Source: an uncultured Bacteroidia bacterium (GTDB lineage Bacteria > Bacteroidota > Bacteroidia > Bacteroidales > UBA932). Taken from it: DNA of 64,000 nt. Below are positions 43,496-52,863 of this stretch, piece by piece. The notes under the pieces were generated by a model. That model did no database searches and was not told the DNA's origin. It was given only the letters and a program-made list of their open reading frames with translations. The DNA lies in assembly GCA_902780455.1 (NCBI GenBank), contig CACZFO010000004.1:1-64000 (forward strand). Direction: 5' to 3'. The stretch's first letter is position 1. Every line of letters starts with the position of its first letter. A program made the translations under genes and the position numbers.

Positions 43496-44089
43496 CTAGG
43501 CCTTTTTCTTGCGGTCTTTGAGCTTGTTGAACAAAACCATCAGGTAACCCAGCACCAGGAATGCTCCCGGAGCCAGTACGAATACCAGCATACCGTCTGA
43601 AGATGAGAACTTGTTCTCGAATACGGAGAGGTTTCCCAGAACTTCCCTTACCAGACCGATGCAGGTAAGAGCCAGGGTGAAGCCTATGCCGATTCCCAGT
43701 CCGTCCAGTGCACTTTCACCTACTGAATGCTTGTTTGCAAAAGCCTCGGCCCTGCCAAGCACGATGCAGTTTACCACAATCAACGGAATGAAGATTCCAA
43801 GTGTTTCATACAAACCTGGTGTGAATGCCTGCATCACGAACTGCACTACGGTAACGAATGCGGCTATTACTACGATATAGCAAGGTATCCTGACCTTGTT
43901 CGGAATTACCGGAGCAAGGAGAGATATAACCATATTGGAGCAGATCAGAACCGCCATGGTGGCCAGTCCCATACCCATACCGTTTACAGCAGAAGTAGTT
44001 GTTGCAAGCGTCGGGCACATACCCAGGACCAGAACAAAGGTCGGGTTGTTCTTGACAATACCGTCTATCAGATATTTGAACTTGCTCAT
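43496..44089 (-). CDS. rnfE: Rnf complex subunit RnfE
   Basis: 197 residues, six membrane helices, homologous to RnfA. Marks: GIVKNNPTFVLVLGMCPTLATTT and PLIVVNCIVLGRAEAFA, each with the conserved Cys. The gene lies between rnfG and rnfA, the canonical order. Confidence 0.95.
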   Translation of the reverse strand: MSKFKYLIDGIVKNNPTFVLVLGMCPTLATTTSAVNGMGMGLATMAVLICSNMVISLLAPVIPNKVRIPCYIVVIAAFVTVVQFVMQAFTPGLYETLGIFIPLIVVNCIVLGRAEAFANKHSVGESALDGLGIGIGFTLALTCIGLVREVLGNLSVFENKFSSSDGMLVFVLAPGAFLVLGYLMVLFNKLKDRKKKA

Positions 44090-44092
44090 AAT

Positions 44093-44692
44093 CTATTGTT
44101 TTTCTGTAGAAATATTGTTGAATACGTTTGCAGCAATCTCCATTGCATCGCAGAAGGCCCTTGAAGATATGGTAGATGCAGTAATGGCATCAATATCTCC
44201 ACCGTCTTTCTTTACTGCAAGGTTGACGCTTCCGTCTGTAAGGTTCTTGCCTTTCCACTGAGTAATGAAATGACTTCCCTTGTCAGTGATCTTGGCACCC
44301 AGGCCAGGTGTCTCGGCGTGGGAGAGTACTGAGGTGTTGTAGACCTTTCCGTCCGGAGTAAAACCAACCATTATGGAGAACGGTCCGCCGAATCCTTTCT
44401 TAGTGGTGCTCTCAACGGCATAACCTACGATTTCTCCACCCTTCTTGGCAACATATACCTTGTTGGTTTCGGATGGATTCTGAAGGTCTGCAACAATGTT
44501 GAGGACTTCCTCAGACGGATTGTTGTCAAATTCAGGAACCACTTCCTCAATAGCCTTGTTGGTCTTTGCCACGTTGGCTGCGGCTATAGGATCCTTGGTG
44601 ACAGCGTAAACCACTGCCACAGCGGCGGATGCACCCAGGCAAACCAGCGTGAGCACAAGCACCATGTTTGAGAGTGATGATTTGATAGCCAT
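44093..44692 (-). CDS. rnfG: Rnf complex subunit RnfG (covalent FMN)
   Basis: 199 residues. One N-terminal membrane helix (MVLVLTLVCLGASAAVAVVYA) and a periplasmic FMN domain (YAVESTTKKGFGGPFSIMVGF; VLSHAETPGLGAKITD). The flavinylation site usually reads SGAT; here the matching stretch is ITASTISS, so the acceptor Thr is kept while the preceding residues differ. The stop and the next start are 3 bases apart, and its start overlaps the rnfD stop by one base. Confidence 0.93.
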   Translation of the reverse strand: MAIKSSLSNMVLVLTLVCLGASAAVAVVYAVTKDPIAAANVAKTNKAIEEVVPEFDNNPSEEVLNIVADLQNPSETNKVYVAKKGGEIVGYAVESTTKKGFGGPFSIMVGFTPDGKVYNTSVLSHAETPGLGAKITDKGSHFITQWKGKNLTDGSVNLAVKKDGGDIDAITASTISSRAFCDAMEIAANVFNNISTEKQ

Positions 44693-45720
44693 TACTTTTT
44701 CTGCGCCTCCTCCGCAAATCTCTTAGGTTGGAACTTGTTCAGCAAAGGAACTGTAGCGTTCATTATAAGTATCGCGAATGAAACTCCTTCCGGATAAGCA
44801 CCAAAAGTTCTGATAAGAACGGTGATCACAGCTATTCCTATTCCGAATATCACCTGACCTTTGACGGTCATAGGAGATGTCACGTAATCAGTAGCCATGA
44901 AGAATGCTCCCAGAAGCAAACCTCCGTTGAGTAAGTGGAAAACAGGGTCCATATACTTGTCAGGATTGCCCAGGTAAAGGATTCCTGCAAACACGAACAC
45001 GGTTACAAGTATGCTCAGCGATATCCAAGGCTTGATAACCCTCCTGCAGAGCAGGTAGATGAAGCCCAGGAGAAGAGCTATTGCTGAAAACTCACCGGCA
45101 CTTCCGCCCATGTTGGCAAAAAGAAGCTGGGTGTAGGAAAGACCCGGAGTAGCCATGATTTCCTGCATGGCGACACCCTTTGCAAGCTGCTCCTTTACAA
45201 ATCCCAGTGGAGTGGCTCCTGAGGTTGCATCCAAAGCTGTGGTAGCAAAGTCCGCATTGCCGAACAGATATCCTGATTCAGGAGCGTGGAATGCAGTTCC
45301 GGTCATCAGGACAGGGAATGAAACCAGCAGAACTACGCGGGCTACCAGAGCCGGGTTGAACAGGTTCTGGCCGAGTCCGCCGAAGGTCATCTTTGCTATT
45401 CCAATGGCAACCAGCGCACCAATGACAATCAGCCACCAAGGTGAGCAAACTGGAAGGTTGAGGGCCAGAAGCACACCGGTAACCACTGCGGAGAGGTCTC
45501 CAACCGTGCTTCTTCCTTTAAGCAGGAACTTCTGGATCAGATACTCGAACACAACGCAGGCAAGTACGCTTACGCATACCAGATGGATTGCGCTCAAGCC
45601 GAAGAACCAGATTGAAACCAGAACGGCAGGGAGCAATGCTATGATCACATCGCCCATGATCTTTCTGGTTGATTCCTTTCCGTGAACATGCGGAGAAGGA
45701 GATACAATCAATGTATTCAT
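44692..45720 (-). CDS. rnfD: Rnf complex subunit RnfD (covalent FMN)
   Basis: 342 residues, many membrane helices. The flavinylation motif SGATPL is present (TSGATPLGFVKEQ). Other marks are SPHVHGKESTRKIMGDVIIAL near the start and FGGLGQNLFNPALVARVVL. It is part of the membrane electron path and ion channel of Rnf. Confidence 0.95.
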   Translation of the reverse strand: MNTLIVSPSPHVHGKESTRKIMGDVIIALLPAVLVSIWFFGLSAIHLVCVSVLACVVFEYLIQKFLLKGRSTVGDLSAVVTGVLLALNLPVCSPWWLIVIGALVAIGIAKMTFGGLGQNLFNPALVARVVLLVSFPVLMTGTAFHAPESGYLFGNADFATTALDATSGATPLGFVKEQLAKGVAMQEIMATPGLSYTQLLFANMGGSAGEFSAIALLLGFIYLLCRRVIKPWISLSILVTVFVFAGILYLGNPDKYMDPVFHLLNGGLLLGAFFMATDYVTSPMTVKGQVIFGIGIAVITVLIRTFGAYPEGVSFAILIMNATVPLLNKFQPKRFAEEAQKK

Positions 45721-45743
45721 TTGTTGTACGTTTTAATAATCAA

Positions 45744-47075
45744 TTACTTCTTTGGACGGCTCTTCATAATCTTCATCACCGCCGCCTTGCTCTGGCGGAT
45801 GGTATCCAGCAGAGGAATGTATGCCGGACATGTGAAAGAACAGCATCCGCATTCGATGCAGTCATAAACATGGTGCTGCTCCAGCTCGTCCATCATTCCG
45901 GCCCTTCCAAGCTTGTTCAGCAGGTAAGGTTCCAGACCCATAGGGCAGGCGCCTACGCACTTGCCGCAACGGATACAGTTGCTCTCCGGCTTTCTCTTTG
46001 TCTGAGCCTCGGTCATGTAGAGGATGGAAGATGTACCCTTGAGCGTAGGAGCGTCTATGTTTGAGACGGCCTTTCCCATCATAGGACCGCCGCTGATGAT
46101 CTTGGCTGCGTCCTCAGGAATGCCACCGCAATACTCCATGATGTAGCTCAGCGGAGTTCCTACCCTGTGGAGGAAGTTTCTCTGGGCCTTGCTGCAGTCT
46201 CCGGTAACGGTCATGACGCCTTCAAACAACGGCTTGTTCTTCTGGACGGCCTCATACACGGCAAAGGCTGTTCCTACGTTCTGGACTACGGCTCCGGTAT
46301 CTACAGGAAGCCCCATTGAAGGAACCCTCTTCCTTATTACGGCATCTATCAGCTGCTTTTCACCGCCCTGCGGATATTTCTTCTTGAGAGGAACTATCTC
46401 CACTCCTGGATATTTAGGAGCAAGGGCTGAAAGCTTCTTGATTGCCTCAGGCTTGTTCTCCTCTATTCCCACATAGCACTTGCCAACTCCCAGGGCCTTC
46501 ATCAGAATGGTTCCGCCGATGAGCACCTGCTCCGGCATTTCCATCATAACCCTGTAGTCTGATGTAAGATACGGCTCGCACTCTGCACCGTTGATTATGA
46601 CACAGGTAGGTTTTGCCGTAGGAGGAGGAGAAAGCTTCACGTTCGTAGGGAAGGTTGCGCCACCAAGACCTACAACTCCGCAAGCCTTTATCCTTTCTAC
46701 TATATCTTTCTTGTCTAACTTTATTTCTCTTACGATATCCGGTGTACGGTCTATGTCTTCCATCCACTCATCGCCCTCAACTTCTATGGTGATGGTGTTG
46801 ACCGGCCTCTTTGCCAGGTCGTTGACCATTCCTATAGCCTTGACCGTTCCGCTTACAGAAGAATGTACAGGTGCTGAAACAAAACCTGTAGGAGTTCCGA
46901 TAACCTGTCCGACCTTTACCTTGTCGCCAACGGCTACACATGGGGCAGCTGGTGCTCCAAGATGCTGAGCCATTGAGATGTAAACCATCTTAGGAACAGG
47001 AAGTTTCTCGATTTGAGCGTCCTTGGAAATTTTCTTGTCTGCAGGATGGACGCCTCCCATTCTGAATGTTCTCAT
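45744..47075 (-). CDS. rnfC: Rnf complex subunit RnfC (NADH-side flavoprotein)
   Basis: 443 residues, soluble subunit on the cytoplasmic side. An RnfC barrel-sandwich start (GGVHPADKKISKDAQIEKLP) is followed by a nucleotide/FMN-binding Rossmann region (CGVVGLGGATFPTNVKL) and two [4Fe-4S] clusters: CIRCGKCVGACPMGLEP and CIECGCCSFTCPAYIP. It is shorter than proteobacterial RsxC because the Ala-rich tail is absent, as in other Bacteroidota. Confidence 0.95.
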   Translation of the reverse strand: MRTFRMGGVHPADKKISKDAQIEKLPVPKMVYISMAQHLGAPAAPCVAVGDKVKVGQVIGTPTGFVSAPVHSSVSGTVKAIGMVNDLAKRPVNTITIEVEGDEWMEDIDRTPDIVREIKLDKKDIVERIKACGVVGLGGATFPTNVKLSPPPTAKPTCVIINGAECEPYLTSDYRVMMEMPEQVLIGGTILMKALGVGKCYVGIEENKPEAIKKLSALAPKYPGVEIVPLKKKYPQGGEKQLIDAVIRKRVPSMGLPVDTGAVVQNVGTAFAVYEAVQKNKPLFEGVMTVTGDCSKAQRNFLHRVGTPLSYIMEYCGGIPEDAAKIISGGPMMGKAVSNIDAPTLKGTSSILYMTEAQTKRKPESNCIRCGKCVGACPMGLEPYLLNKLGRAGMMDELEQHHVYDCIECGCCSFTCPAYIPLLDTIRQSKAAVMKIMKSRPKK

Positions 47076-47077
47076 GC

Positions 47078-48010
47078 TTATTCTGATTTTTGAACCGGAA
47101 TCTCAACTTTCTTTTCTTCTGGCTTTGCTGCAGGAGCAGGCTTTGCCTGGGCGGCAGCTGCCGGTGTAGCGGCCGCAGGCTTTACGGCTGCAGGCCTTGG
47201 AGGCATATTAACCTCATGGATGGCTCCGGTAGGACATTCCGCAACGCACTTGCGGCACATACGGCACTTGGTGAAGTCTATGTAGGCAAGATTGTTCTCA
47301 ACGGTAATTGCCTCAAACGGACAAACCTTTGCACACTTGCCACAACCGATGCAGGCAGACAGGCAGGCCTTCCTTGCAACAGCTCCCTTATCCTTGTTAC
47401 GGCAGGCGACAAATACCCTGCGGCCCTTAGGACCTTTGTTCCTCAGCTCCAGAAGAAGCTTAGGGCAAGCCCTGGTACATGCTCCGCAGGCAGTACATTT
47501 TTCTTCATCCACCTCAGGAAGTCCGGTCTTCTCGTTGATCCTGATGGCGTCAAACTTACATGCTGCAACACAGTCGCCATATCCAAGGCAACCGAAAGCG
47601 CAGTCTGTCTCTCCAGCGTACAGGGAAGCCACGGTAGCACAGGAAGCAACACCTTCATACCGGGTTGTCTTCTTCCTCTTCTCGCAGTTTCCGTTGCATC
47701 TGAGAACGGCAACCTGAGGTTCCTTTGCCTCAACCTTCTGGCCCAGAGCCTCTGCAACCTTCTGCATTACGGCGTTGCCGCCTACAGGGCAGAACAGATT
47801 GTCAAGACCTTCCTTGACGGCTGATTCCGCAAATGCCCTACAACCGGCCTTTCCACAGCCTCCGCAGTTAGCTCCAGGCATCAGAGATTCTACGATGTCA
47901 ATCCTAGGATCTTCCTCCACCTTGAACTTCTGGGCAACAATGTAGAGCACAATCGCCAGCAGCAATCCCAGGATTGCAAGTGTGGCGACAGTAAAGATAA
48001 TTGTATTCAT
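47078..48010 (-). CDS. rnfB: Rnf complex subunit RnfB (ferredoxin-side)
   Basis: 310 residues. An N-terminal membrane anchor (FTVATLAILGLLLAIVLYIVA) is followed by an Fe-S domain (GANCGGCGKAGCRAFAE ... NLFCPVGG) and ferredoxin clusters CTACGACTRACP, CIGCGKCAKVCP and CRMCRKCVAECP, with CNGNCEKRK between. The tail (about 280-305) is an Ala/Pro/Lys low-complexity run. It takes electrons from ferredoxin. Confidence 0.95.
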   Translation of the reverse strand: MNTIIFTVATLAILGLLLAIVLYIVAQKFKVEEDPRIDIVESLMPGANCGGCGKAGCRAFAESAVKEGLDNLFCPVGGNAVMQKVAEALGQKVEAKEPQVAVLRCNGNCEKRKKTTRYEGVASCATVASLYAGETDCAFGCLGYGDCVAACKFDAIRINEKTGLPEVDEEKCTACGACTRACPKLLLELRNKGPKGRRVFVACRNKDKGAVARKACLSACIGCGKCAKVCPFEAITVENNLAYIDFTKCRMCRKCVAECPTGAIHEVNMPPRPAAVKPAAATPAAAAQAKPAPAAKPEEKKVEIPVQKSE

Positions 48011-48021
48011 TTAGTTATTTG

Positions 48022-48450
48022 TTAGTTGTCTTCTCCGGAAGCGATGGTAAAATTGAAATGACGCCCGATTTTCTTCCTGAAAAGGTACAGTATCACAAAA
48101 TAAACTGCGATAGCTCCCAGGACAGAAAGACCGGTAGTCAACTCGCTGGCTCCCAAACGCTGCAAATATAACAAAAATGTTACTAAAATGACAGCGGGAA
48201 TTGCATAAACCAGCCAGACCGCCCTCATTCCCATGGATTCCTCCATGTTGACGGTAACCTTGTCACCAACTTTGAAAACTTCTGGACCGGATGATTTTAC
48301 ATCTATGATCTTGTCTGCCATGTCTGCTGCAGAACACAGCCCCTTGGCATGGCACCCTGCGCAAGCGCTTTTGGAAACTATGGAAACCTTGTAACCGGAA
48401 GCTGTTACTTCGCTTACAACTCCATCGTGACCTATGACACCTTTCTTCAT
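48022..48450 (-). CDS. RseC/SoxR-reducing system family protein
   Basis: 142 residues. An N-terminal domain with four cysteines (SACAGCHAKGLCSAADMAD) is followed by two membrane helices (RAVWLVYAIPAVILVTFLLYL and a second), the RseC layout. RseC-like genes commonly precede rnfB in Bacteroidota and may help assemble or tune Rnf. It starts 5 bases after the DUF3108 gene stop and ends 11 bases before rnfB. Confidence 0.88.
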   Translation of the reverse strand: MKKGVIGHDGVVSEVTASGYKVSIVSKSACAGCHAKGLCSAADMADKIIDVKSSGPEVFKVGDKVTVNMEESMGMRAVWLVYAIPAVILVTFLLYLQRLGASELTTGLSVLGAIAVYFVILYLFRKKIGRHFNFTIASGEDN

Positions 48451-48455
48451 CTGAT

Positions 48456-49250
48456 TTATTTGATTTTGGAGGTCAGAGGGTATTTGTTGCCGGTGATGCC
48501 GGTAATCCTGCCCTGAACCTTGCCTACGATTATCGGAGATTCAAAGAAAACAGGAATCTTGTTCCGGTCGTCTGTTACCCAGATAAGCATGTCTTCCTTG
48601 CCGTCAAAGACATTTCCGGCTACCACCTTGGCAGCAAACTTCATGGTCCTGAAGGTGCCTACTCCGATAATTTTCTTGTTCTCCTTACCAAGATATATGA
48701 AATAAAGATTGTATATCTCCTTGTCTATGACAAACTCAAGAGGCTTCTTCACCCCAACGGAAGACTCGGCAAACTCCATCGTCCTGTACTTGAAAAAGAG
48801 GGTGAGAAGGTCCAGGGTGTTGGAGGTTCCCTTCAGGAGTGTATCCACTGCCGGCTTGTCTCGCTTCTGGGTGCGGCTGCTGATTGTATAATCCGGGTTG
48901 AAAATCAGGGTATTGTTCATACGGTACTTACCCTCGGCAGCCTCCCTGTGGAATCTTGAAGGGCGGAAGGTCTTCTCGCTGAACTTTACCTCAAACCTCT
49001 CCCTGACCTTGAAGAACATGTCAAAGAACTTGAAGGAACGGCCGGTCAGAAGGACATTGTAGTTCCCGTCAGAATAGGTCAGGTTGCATGTGGCAGAACC
49101 CACATCGGTAATTACCCCGCCCCAGGTGTAGTTCATCACAAAATCAAGCCTCTCTCCGGAATGGAAAGGGTAATTGTTCTTTTCCTGGGAGAAAATCGCG
49201 GAGCTGAAAACAGTCAGGTTTATTATCAGATAAACAAAAAATCTCTTCAT
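48456..49250 (-). CDS. DUF3108 family secreted protein
   Basis: 264 residues from MKRFFVYLIINL, with a signal peptide (SSAIFSQ). It is beta-rich: FHSGERLDFVMNYTWGGVI, FKVRERFEVKFSEKTFRPSR and DMLIWVTDDRNKIPVFFES match the DUF3108 family of periplasmic proteins of unknown role. It lies within the Rnf/dnaB operon. The Met at 49268 is less likely because it would put MENCTA before the signal. Confidence 0.8.
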   Translation of the reverse strand: MKRFFVYLIINLTVFSSAIFSQEKNNYPFHSGERLDFVMNYTWGGVITDVGSATCNLTYSDGNYNVLLTGRSFKFFDMFFKVRERFEVKFSEKTFRPSRFHREAAEGKYRMNNTLIFNPDYTISSRTQKRDKPAVDTLLKGTSNTLDLLTLFFKYRTMEFAESSVGVKKPLEFVIDKEIYNLYFIYLGKENKKIIGVGTFRTMKFAAKVVAGNVFDGKEDMLIWVTDDRNKIPVFFESPIIVGKVQGRITGITGNKYPLTSKIK

Positions 49251-49283
49251 AGCCGTACAGTTTTCCATTCTGTTGTGAAAATA

Positions 49284-50795
49284 CTATGCCATAGGGTCGT
49301 AATCATCTTCAGGTGTAATCTGGAACTCGTCGCTGAAGCCGCCGGAATTGATCTTTGACTGATATGATATCGGGGATGGGGCGCCCGGAGGCATGGAGGC
49401 GTAGGTATCATTGCGGTCTACAAACTTCATCTGCGATGCAATGAACTTGAGCTGCACCTCTCCTGTGGCTCCATTACGGTGCTTGGCAATGATTACATCG
49501 GTAAGTCCCGGTTCTACATTCAGGTCTTCAAGGCCGTAATACTCAGGACGATGGAGGAAGAGAACTATATCTGCATCCTGCTCGATGGCTCCAGACTCCC
49601 TCAGGTGCGTAAGCTGAGGTTTCTTCTGGCCGCCTGTTGATGATTCGGCCTGACGGCTAAGCTGGGCCAGGGCAATCACCGGAACATCCAGTTCCTTTGC
49701 AATGGCCTTGAGAGAACGGGAGATCTCAGCCACCTCCTGCTCTCGGTTGCCTTTGAGTTCCTTGCTGCCGGTCATCAGCTGGAGGTAGTCTATGATTATC
49801 ATCTTGACACCGCTGCTCTTTACAAGCCTGCGGGCCTTGGCCCTGAGGTCTACGATAGGCAGCGACGGGGTATCGTCTATGTAGATAGGAGCCTCAACCA
49901 GGCGCTTGATACTGTCGTCCAGCTGTGTCCAGTCTGCCTGGGTCATCTTAACGCTTCCTTTTATTTTCTCTGAAGGGAGCCCGGATTCTGCAACCAAAAG
50001 CCTTTCTATCAACTGCGTAGGAGCCTGCTCCAAGGAGAAGAAGGCTATCGGGATATTGAAGTCAACCGCCATGTTGCGGGCCATGGTGAGCACAAAGGCC
50101 GTCTTTCCCATACCCGGACGTCCGGCAATTATCACAAGGTCTGAAGGATGCCACCCGAAGGTTACCTTGTCAAGAGCCATGTAACCGCTCTGCAGACCGG
50201 TCTGACCGTCTTCCTTGGTCTGGAGTTCCTCAAGGTTGGCAAGCTTGTTCTTGATGATTTCGGCAATAGACTGCTCCTTGCGGCTCATGTTCTTTTCTGA
50301 GAGGTCAAAGAGTCTCTGCTGCAAGGAATTGAGAAGGTCGTCCACCGGCTCGCTCTCGTTGTAGGACTTGCGGAGGGAGTCGTTGGTGATGGTTATCATC
50401 TCCCTCTGGATATATTTGTCTACAAGGATCTTTGCATAATAGTCCACGTGCACTGCCGCACCTATGTCGGAAGTGAGGCGTGTCAGATAGTCAAGCCCGC
50501 CGGCAGCGTCAAAGTCTCCGTTGAATTTCAGGCGGTCGGCCACAGTCATCATGTCTACCGGACGCGAAGCCGAGCTGAGCTGGCTAATTGCCTTGAACAC
50601 CATCCTGTTCTCCGGTTTGTAGAAACAGTCTTCCTGAAGAACCGTCATGAGTTCCTCCACTATATCCTGGTCAAGCATCATGGCTCCCAGCACAGAAGCC
50701 TCCACTTCCGGGGCCTGGGGAACCTTCATGCCGTGCTCCAGGGCACTTACCTCAAGGTCTATCTCTCCTTTCTTGTTTCTTGCAGTCTTTGCCAT
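49284..50795 (-). CDS. dnaB: Replicative DNA helicase DnaB
   Basis: 503 residues, typical. The N-terminal primase-binding domain has PQAPEVEASVLGAMMLDQDI. The RecA-like motor has Walker A GRPGMGKTAFVL, the Walker B region VKMIIIDYLQLMTGSKELKG, and the DnaB marks HLRESGAIEQDADIVLFLHR and ITPEDD near the end. It unwinds DNA ahead of the replisome. Its presence inside the operon that ends with rnf is unusual and is noted as a finding. No intein. Confidence 0.97.
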   Translation of the reverse strand: MAKTARNKKGEIDLEVSALEHGMKVPQAPEVEASVLGAMMLDQDIVEELMTVLQEDCFYKPENRMVFKAISQLSSASRPVDMMTVADRLKFNGDFDAAGGLDYLTRLTSDIGAAVHVDYYAKILVDKYIQREMITITNDSLRKSYNESEPVDDLLNSLQQRLFDLSEKNMSRKEQSIAEIIKNKLANLEELQTKEDGQTGLQSGYMALDKVTFGWHPSDLVIIAGRPGMGKTAFVLTMARNMAVDFNIPIAFFSLEQAPTQLIERLLVAESGLPSEKIKGSVKMTQADWTQLDDSIKRLVEAPIYIDDTPSLPIVDLRAKARRLVKSSGVKMIIIDYLQLMTGSKELKGNREQEVAEISRSLKAIAKELDVPVIALAQLSRQAESSTGGQKKPQLTHLRESGAIEQDADIVLFLHRPEYYGLEDLNVEPGLTDVIIAKHRNGATGEVQLKFIASQMKFVDRNDTYASMPPGAPSPISYQSKINSGGFSDEFQITPEDDYDPMA

Positions 50796-50801
50796 AAGTC
50801 T

Positions 50802-52001
50802 TTACCCTAATTTGTCCAATGCCCTTCTTACCGCCTCAAGGCCAAGGTCTATCTCCTGGTCTGTGATACACAGAGGAGGGGCTATCCTGAACGATGTGTC
50901 CTGGAAAAGGAACCAGTCCGTGAGCACACCTTCATCAAGTAGTAAATATAGCATTTTTTTTGCTTTGGCAGCATCGCCCAGATCCACGGCAATCAGGAGT
51001 CCAGCCGCACGTATCTCTTTGACAGCGGGATGCGAAATCAGGGCATCGTAAATTTTCCTTGACTTGCGTTCAACCTCCCCTACCCAAGGCTTCTCCAGAA
51101 GCAGTTTGAGAGATGCCAGGGCGGCGGCACAGCATACAGGATGCCCTCCGAAGGTAGTTATATGCCCCAGCGGCGGGTCAGTCTGCCAGCACTTCATCCT
51201 CTCTCCCGATGTCACCATGGCCCCTAGCGGCATTCCGCCTCCGAGAGCCTTTGCAAGCGTCAGTATGTCAGGCACCGCCCCATACTTCTCAAATGCGAAC
51301 ATCTTTCCGGTCCTGCCAAATCCCGTCTGCACCTCGTCAAATATCAGCAAGGCCCCCGTCTGGTCGCACTTTCTCCTCAGCGATTCCAGAAATCCGGGCC
51401 GCGGTATCTGCACTCCGCCCTCTCCCTGGACAGGCTCTATTATCACCGCTGCCGTATCTTCGGTTATCGCCGAGAGCGATTCCACATCGTTGAATACAAT
51501 ATGGTCTACCATAGGCAGAAGCGGACGGAAGGAATTCTTGAACTCCTCGCTGCTCATCAGGCTCAGATTGCCCTGAGTACTTCCGTGATAGGCATTCAGG
51601 CAGCTTACGATACGTCTTCTTCCGGTTATCCTCTTGGCCAGTTTCACGGCCGCTTCATTGGCCTCGCTGCCACTGTTCACATAGTACACACAGTCCAGCG
51701 AAGGAGGAAGGATTGATGTAAGGAGCTTGGCGTGCAGGACCTGCGGAGACTCAATCATCTCCCCGTAGACCATCAGGTGGGCAAAATTCTCCATCTGGTC
51801 CTTCACGGCCTGGACAACCTCAGGCCTTCCATGGCCCACGTTGCTCACGCACACCCCTGATATGAAATCGAGATATCTTCTGGATTCTGTATAAAAGAAA
51901 ACACCCTCTGCCTTCACTATAGATAAACCTAGCGGGGAAGAGGATGTTTGTCCTACATGCCTGAAGAAGAGATCCCTTAGTGTATAGGATCTGTCTTCCA
52001 T
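50802..52001 (-). CDS. Class III pyridoxal-phosphate aminotransferase
   Basis: 399 residues. Marks of the acetylornithine / 4-aminobutyrate aminotransferase group: GVCVSNVGHGRPEVVQAVK, YYVNSGSEANEAAVKLA, YHGSTQGNLSLMSS, LIFDEVQTGFGRTGKMFAFE, and the PLP lysine in LTLAKALGGGMPLGAM. The amino donor and substrate cannot be told; no arginine-synthesis genes flank it. It starts 3 bases after the zinc-ribbon gene and ends 6 bases before dnaB. Confidence 0.9.
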   Translation of the reverse strand: MEDRSYTLRDLFFRHVGQTSSSPLGLSIVKAEGVFFYTESRRYLDFISGVCVSNVGHGRPEVVQAVKDQMENFAHLMVYGEMIESPQVLHAKLLTSILPPSLDCVYYVNSGSEANEAAVKLAKRITGRRRIVSCLNAYHGSTQGNLSLMSSEEFKNSFRPLLPMVDHIVFNDVESLSAITEDTAAVIIEPVQGEGGVQIPRPGFLESLRRKCDQTGALLIFDEVQTGFGRTGKMFAFEKYGAVPDILTLAKALGGGMPLGAMVTSGERMKCWQTDPPLGHITTFGGHPVCCAAALASLKLLLEKPWVGEVERKSRKIYDALISHPAVKEIRAAGLLIAVDLGDAAKAKKMLYLLLDEGVLTDWFLFQDTSFRIAPPLCITDQEIDLGLEAVRRALDKLG

Positions 52002-52004
52002 AAT

Positions 52005-52862
52005 CTACTTTTTCTTGGCCGTTGCTTTCTTTGCCGGTTCTTCCTCAGCCTGCTCTTCAGCAAATCTGGAGCTTACAAGAATTCTTCCGCAATACTCGCA
52101 TACGACAATCTTCCTGCTCTCGTCTATGTCTATCTCCCTCTGAGGCGGAATCTTGTTGAAGCAACCTCCGCAGGCTCCCCTTACTACGGTAACCACAGCC
52201 CTCTTGTTGCGGACATTGCTCCTGACCTTCTGGTAAGCGGCCAGCATCCTGGCATCCAGCTGCTCCTGATATTCAGAACTTACTTTCTGAAGCTGCTGGA
52301 CCTCCTTCTCGGTCTCCTTCTCGATGTTCTCCAGTTCCTTGCGCTTTACCTCAAGGTCTGCCTCGCGACCCTTCATCTCTTCTCCAAGAAGTGCCAGCTC
52401 CTCTTTCTTCTCGACCAGCTTCTTGGTGCCCTCGTTGGCTCTCTTCTCGGCAAGCTGAACCTCCAGCTGCTGGAACTCTATCTCCTTGGAAATAGACTCG
52501 AACTCGCGGTTGTTGCGCACGTTGTTCCTCTGCTGCTCGTACTTCTTGATGGACATGCGCCTTTCTTCCATCTCATTCTTCTTCTCGGCGATAAAGTTCT
52601 CTATCTCCTTGATTTCCTTCTGTATGGCAGCCTGTTTCGTTTTCAGGCCGGCAACTTCGTCTTCAAGGTCTCTCACCTCCAGGGGAAGTTCACCCCTGAG
52701 CAGGTAGATAGAATCTATCTTGGAGTCTGTCTGCTGAAGAAGGTACAGGAGGTGGAGTTTGCGTTCCATCTCGGCAGCGTCAGCGTTCTTAGTGGAAATC
52801 TGCAGGGAAGTGAAGGTTTCCCCGCCCAATGCAGGTTTTTTAGTATTCTTTGTTGTTGCCAT
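52005..52862 (-). CDS. Coiled-coil protein with C4-type zinc ribbon
   Basis: 285 residues. A long coiled coil (about 35-200; LEVRDLEDEVAGLKTKQAAI, IKEIENFIAEKKNEMEERR) ends in a zinc ribbon: CGGCFNKIPPQREIDIDE with CEYCGRIL. Members of this family are widespread, and some are thought to bind nucleic acid or act in trafficking; the role is unproven. Bacteroidota keep it next to the Nif3-like gene, as here (1-base gap). Confidence 0.88.
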   Translation of the reverse strand: MATTKNTKKPALGGETFTSLQISTKNADAAEMERKLHLLYLLQQTDSKIDSIYLLRGELPLEVRDLEDEVAGLKTKQAAIQKEIKEIENFIAEKKNEMEERRMSIKKYEQQRNNVRNNREFESISKEIEFQQLEVQLAEKRANEGTKKLVEKKEELALLGEEMKGREADLEVKRKELENIEKETEKEVQQLQKVSSEYQEQLDARMLAAYQKVRSNVRNKRAVVTVVRGACGGCFNKIPPQREIDIDESRKIVVCEYCGRILVSSRFAEEQAEEEPAKKATAKKK

Positions 52863-52863
52863 A

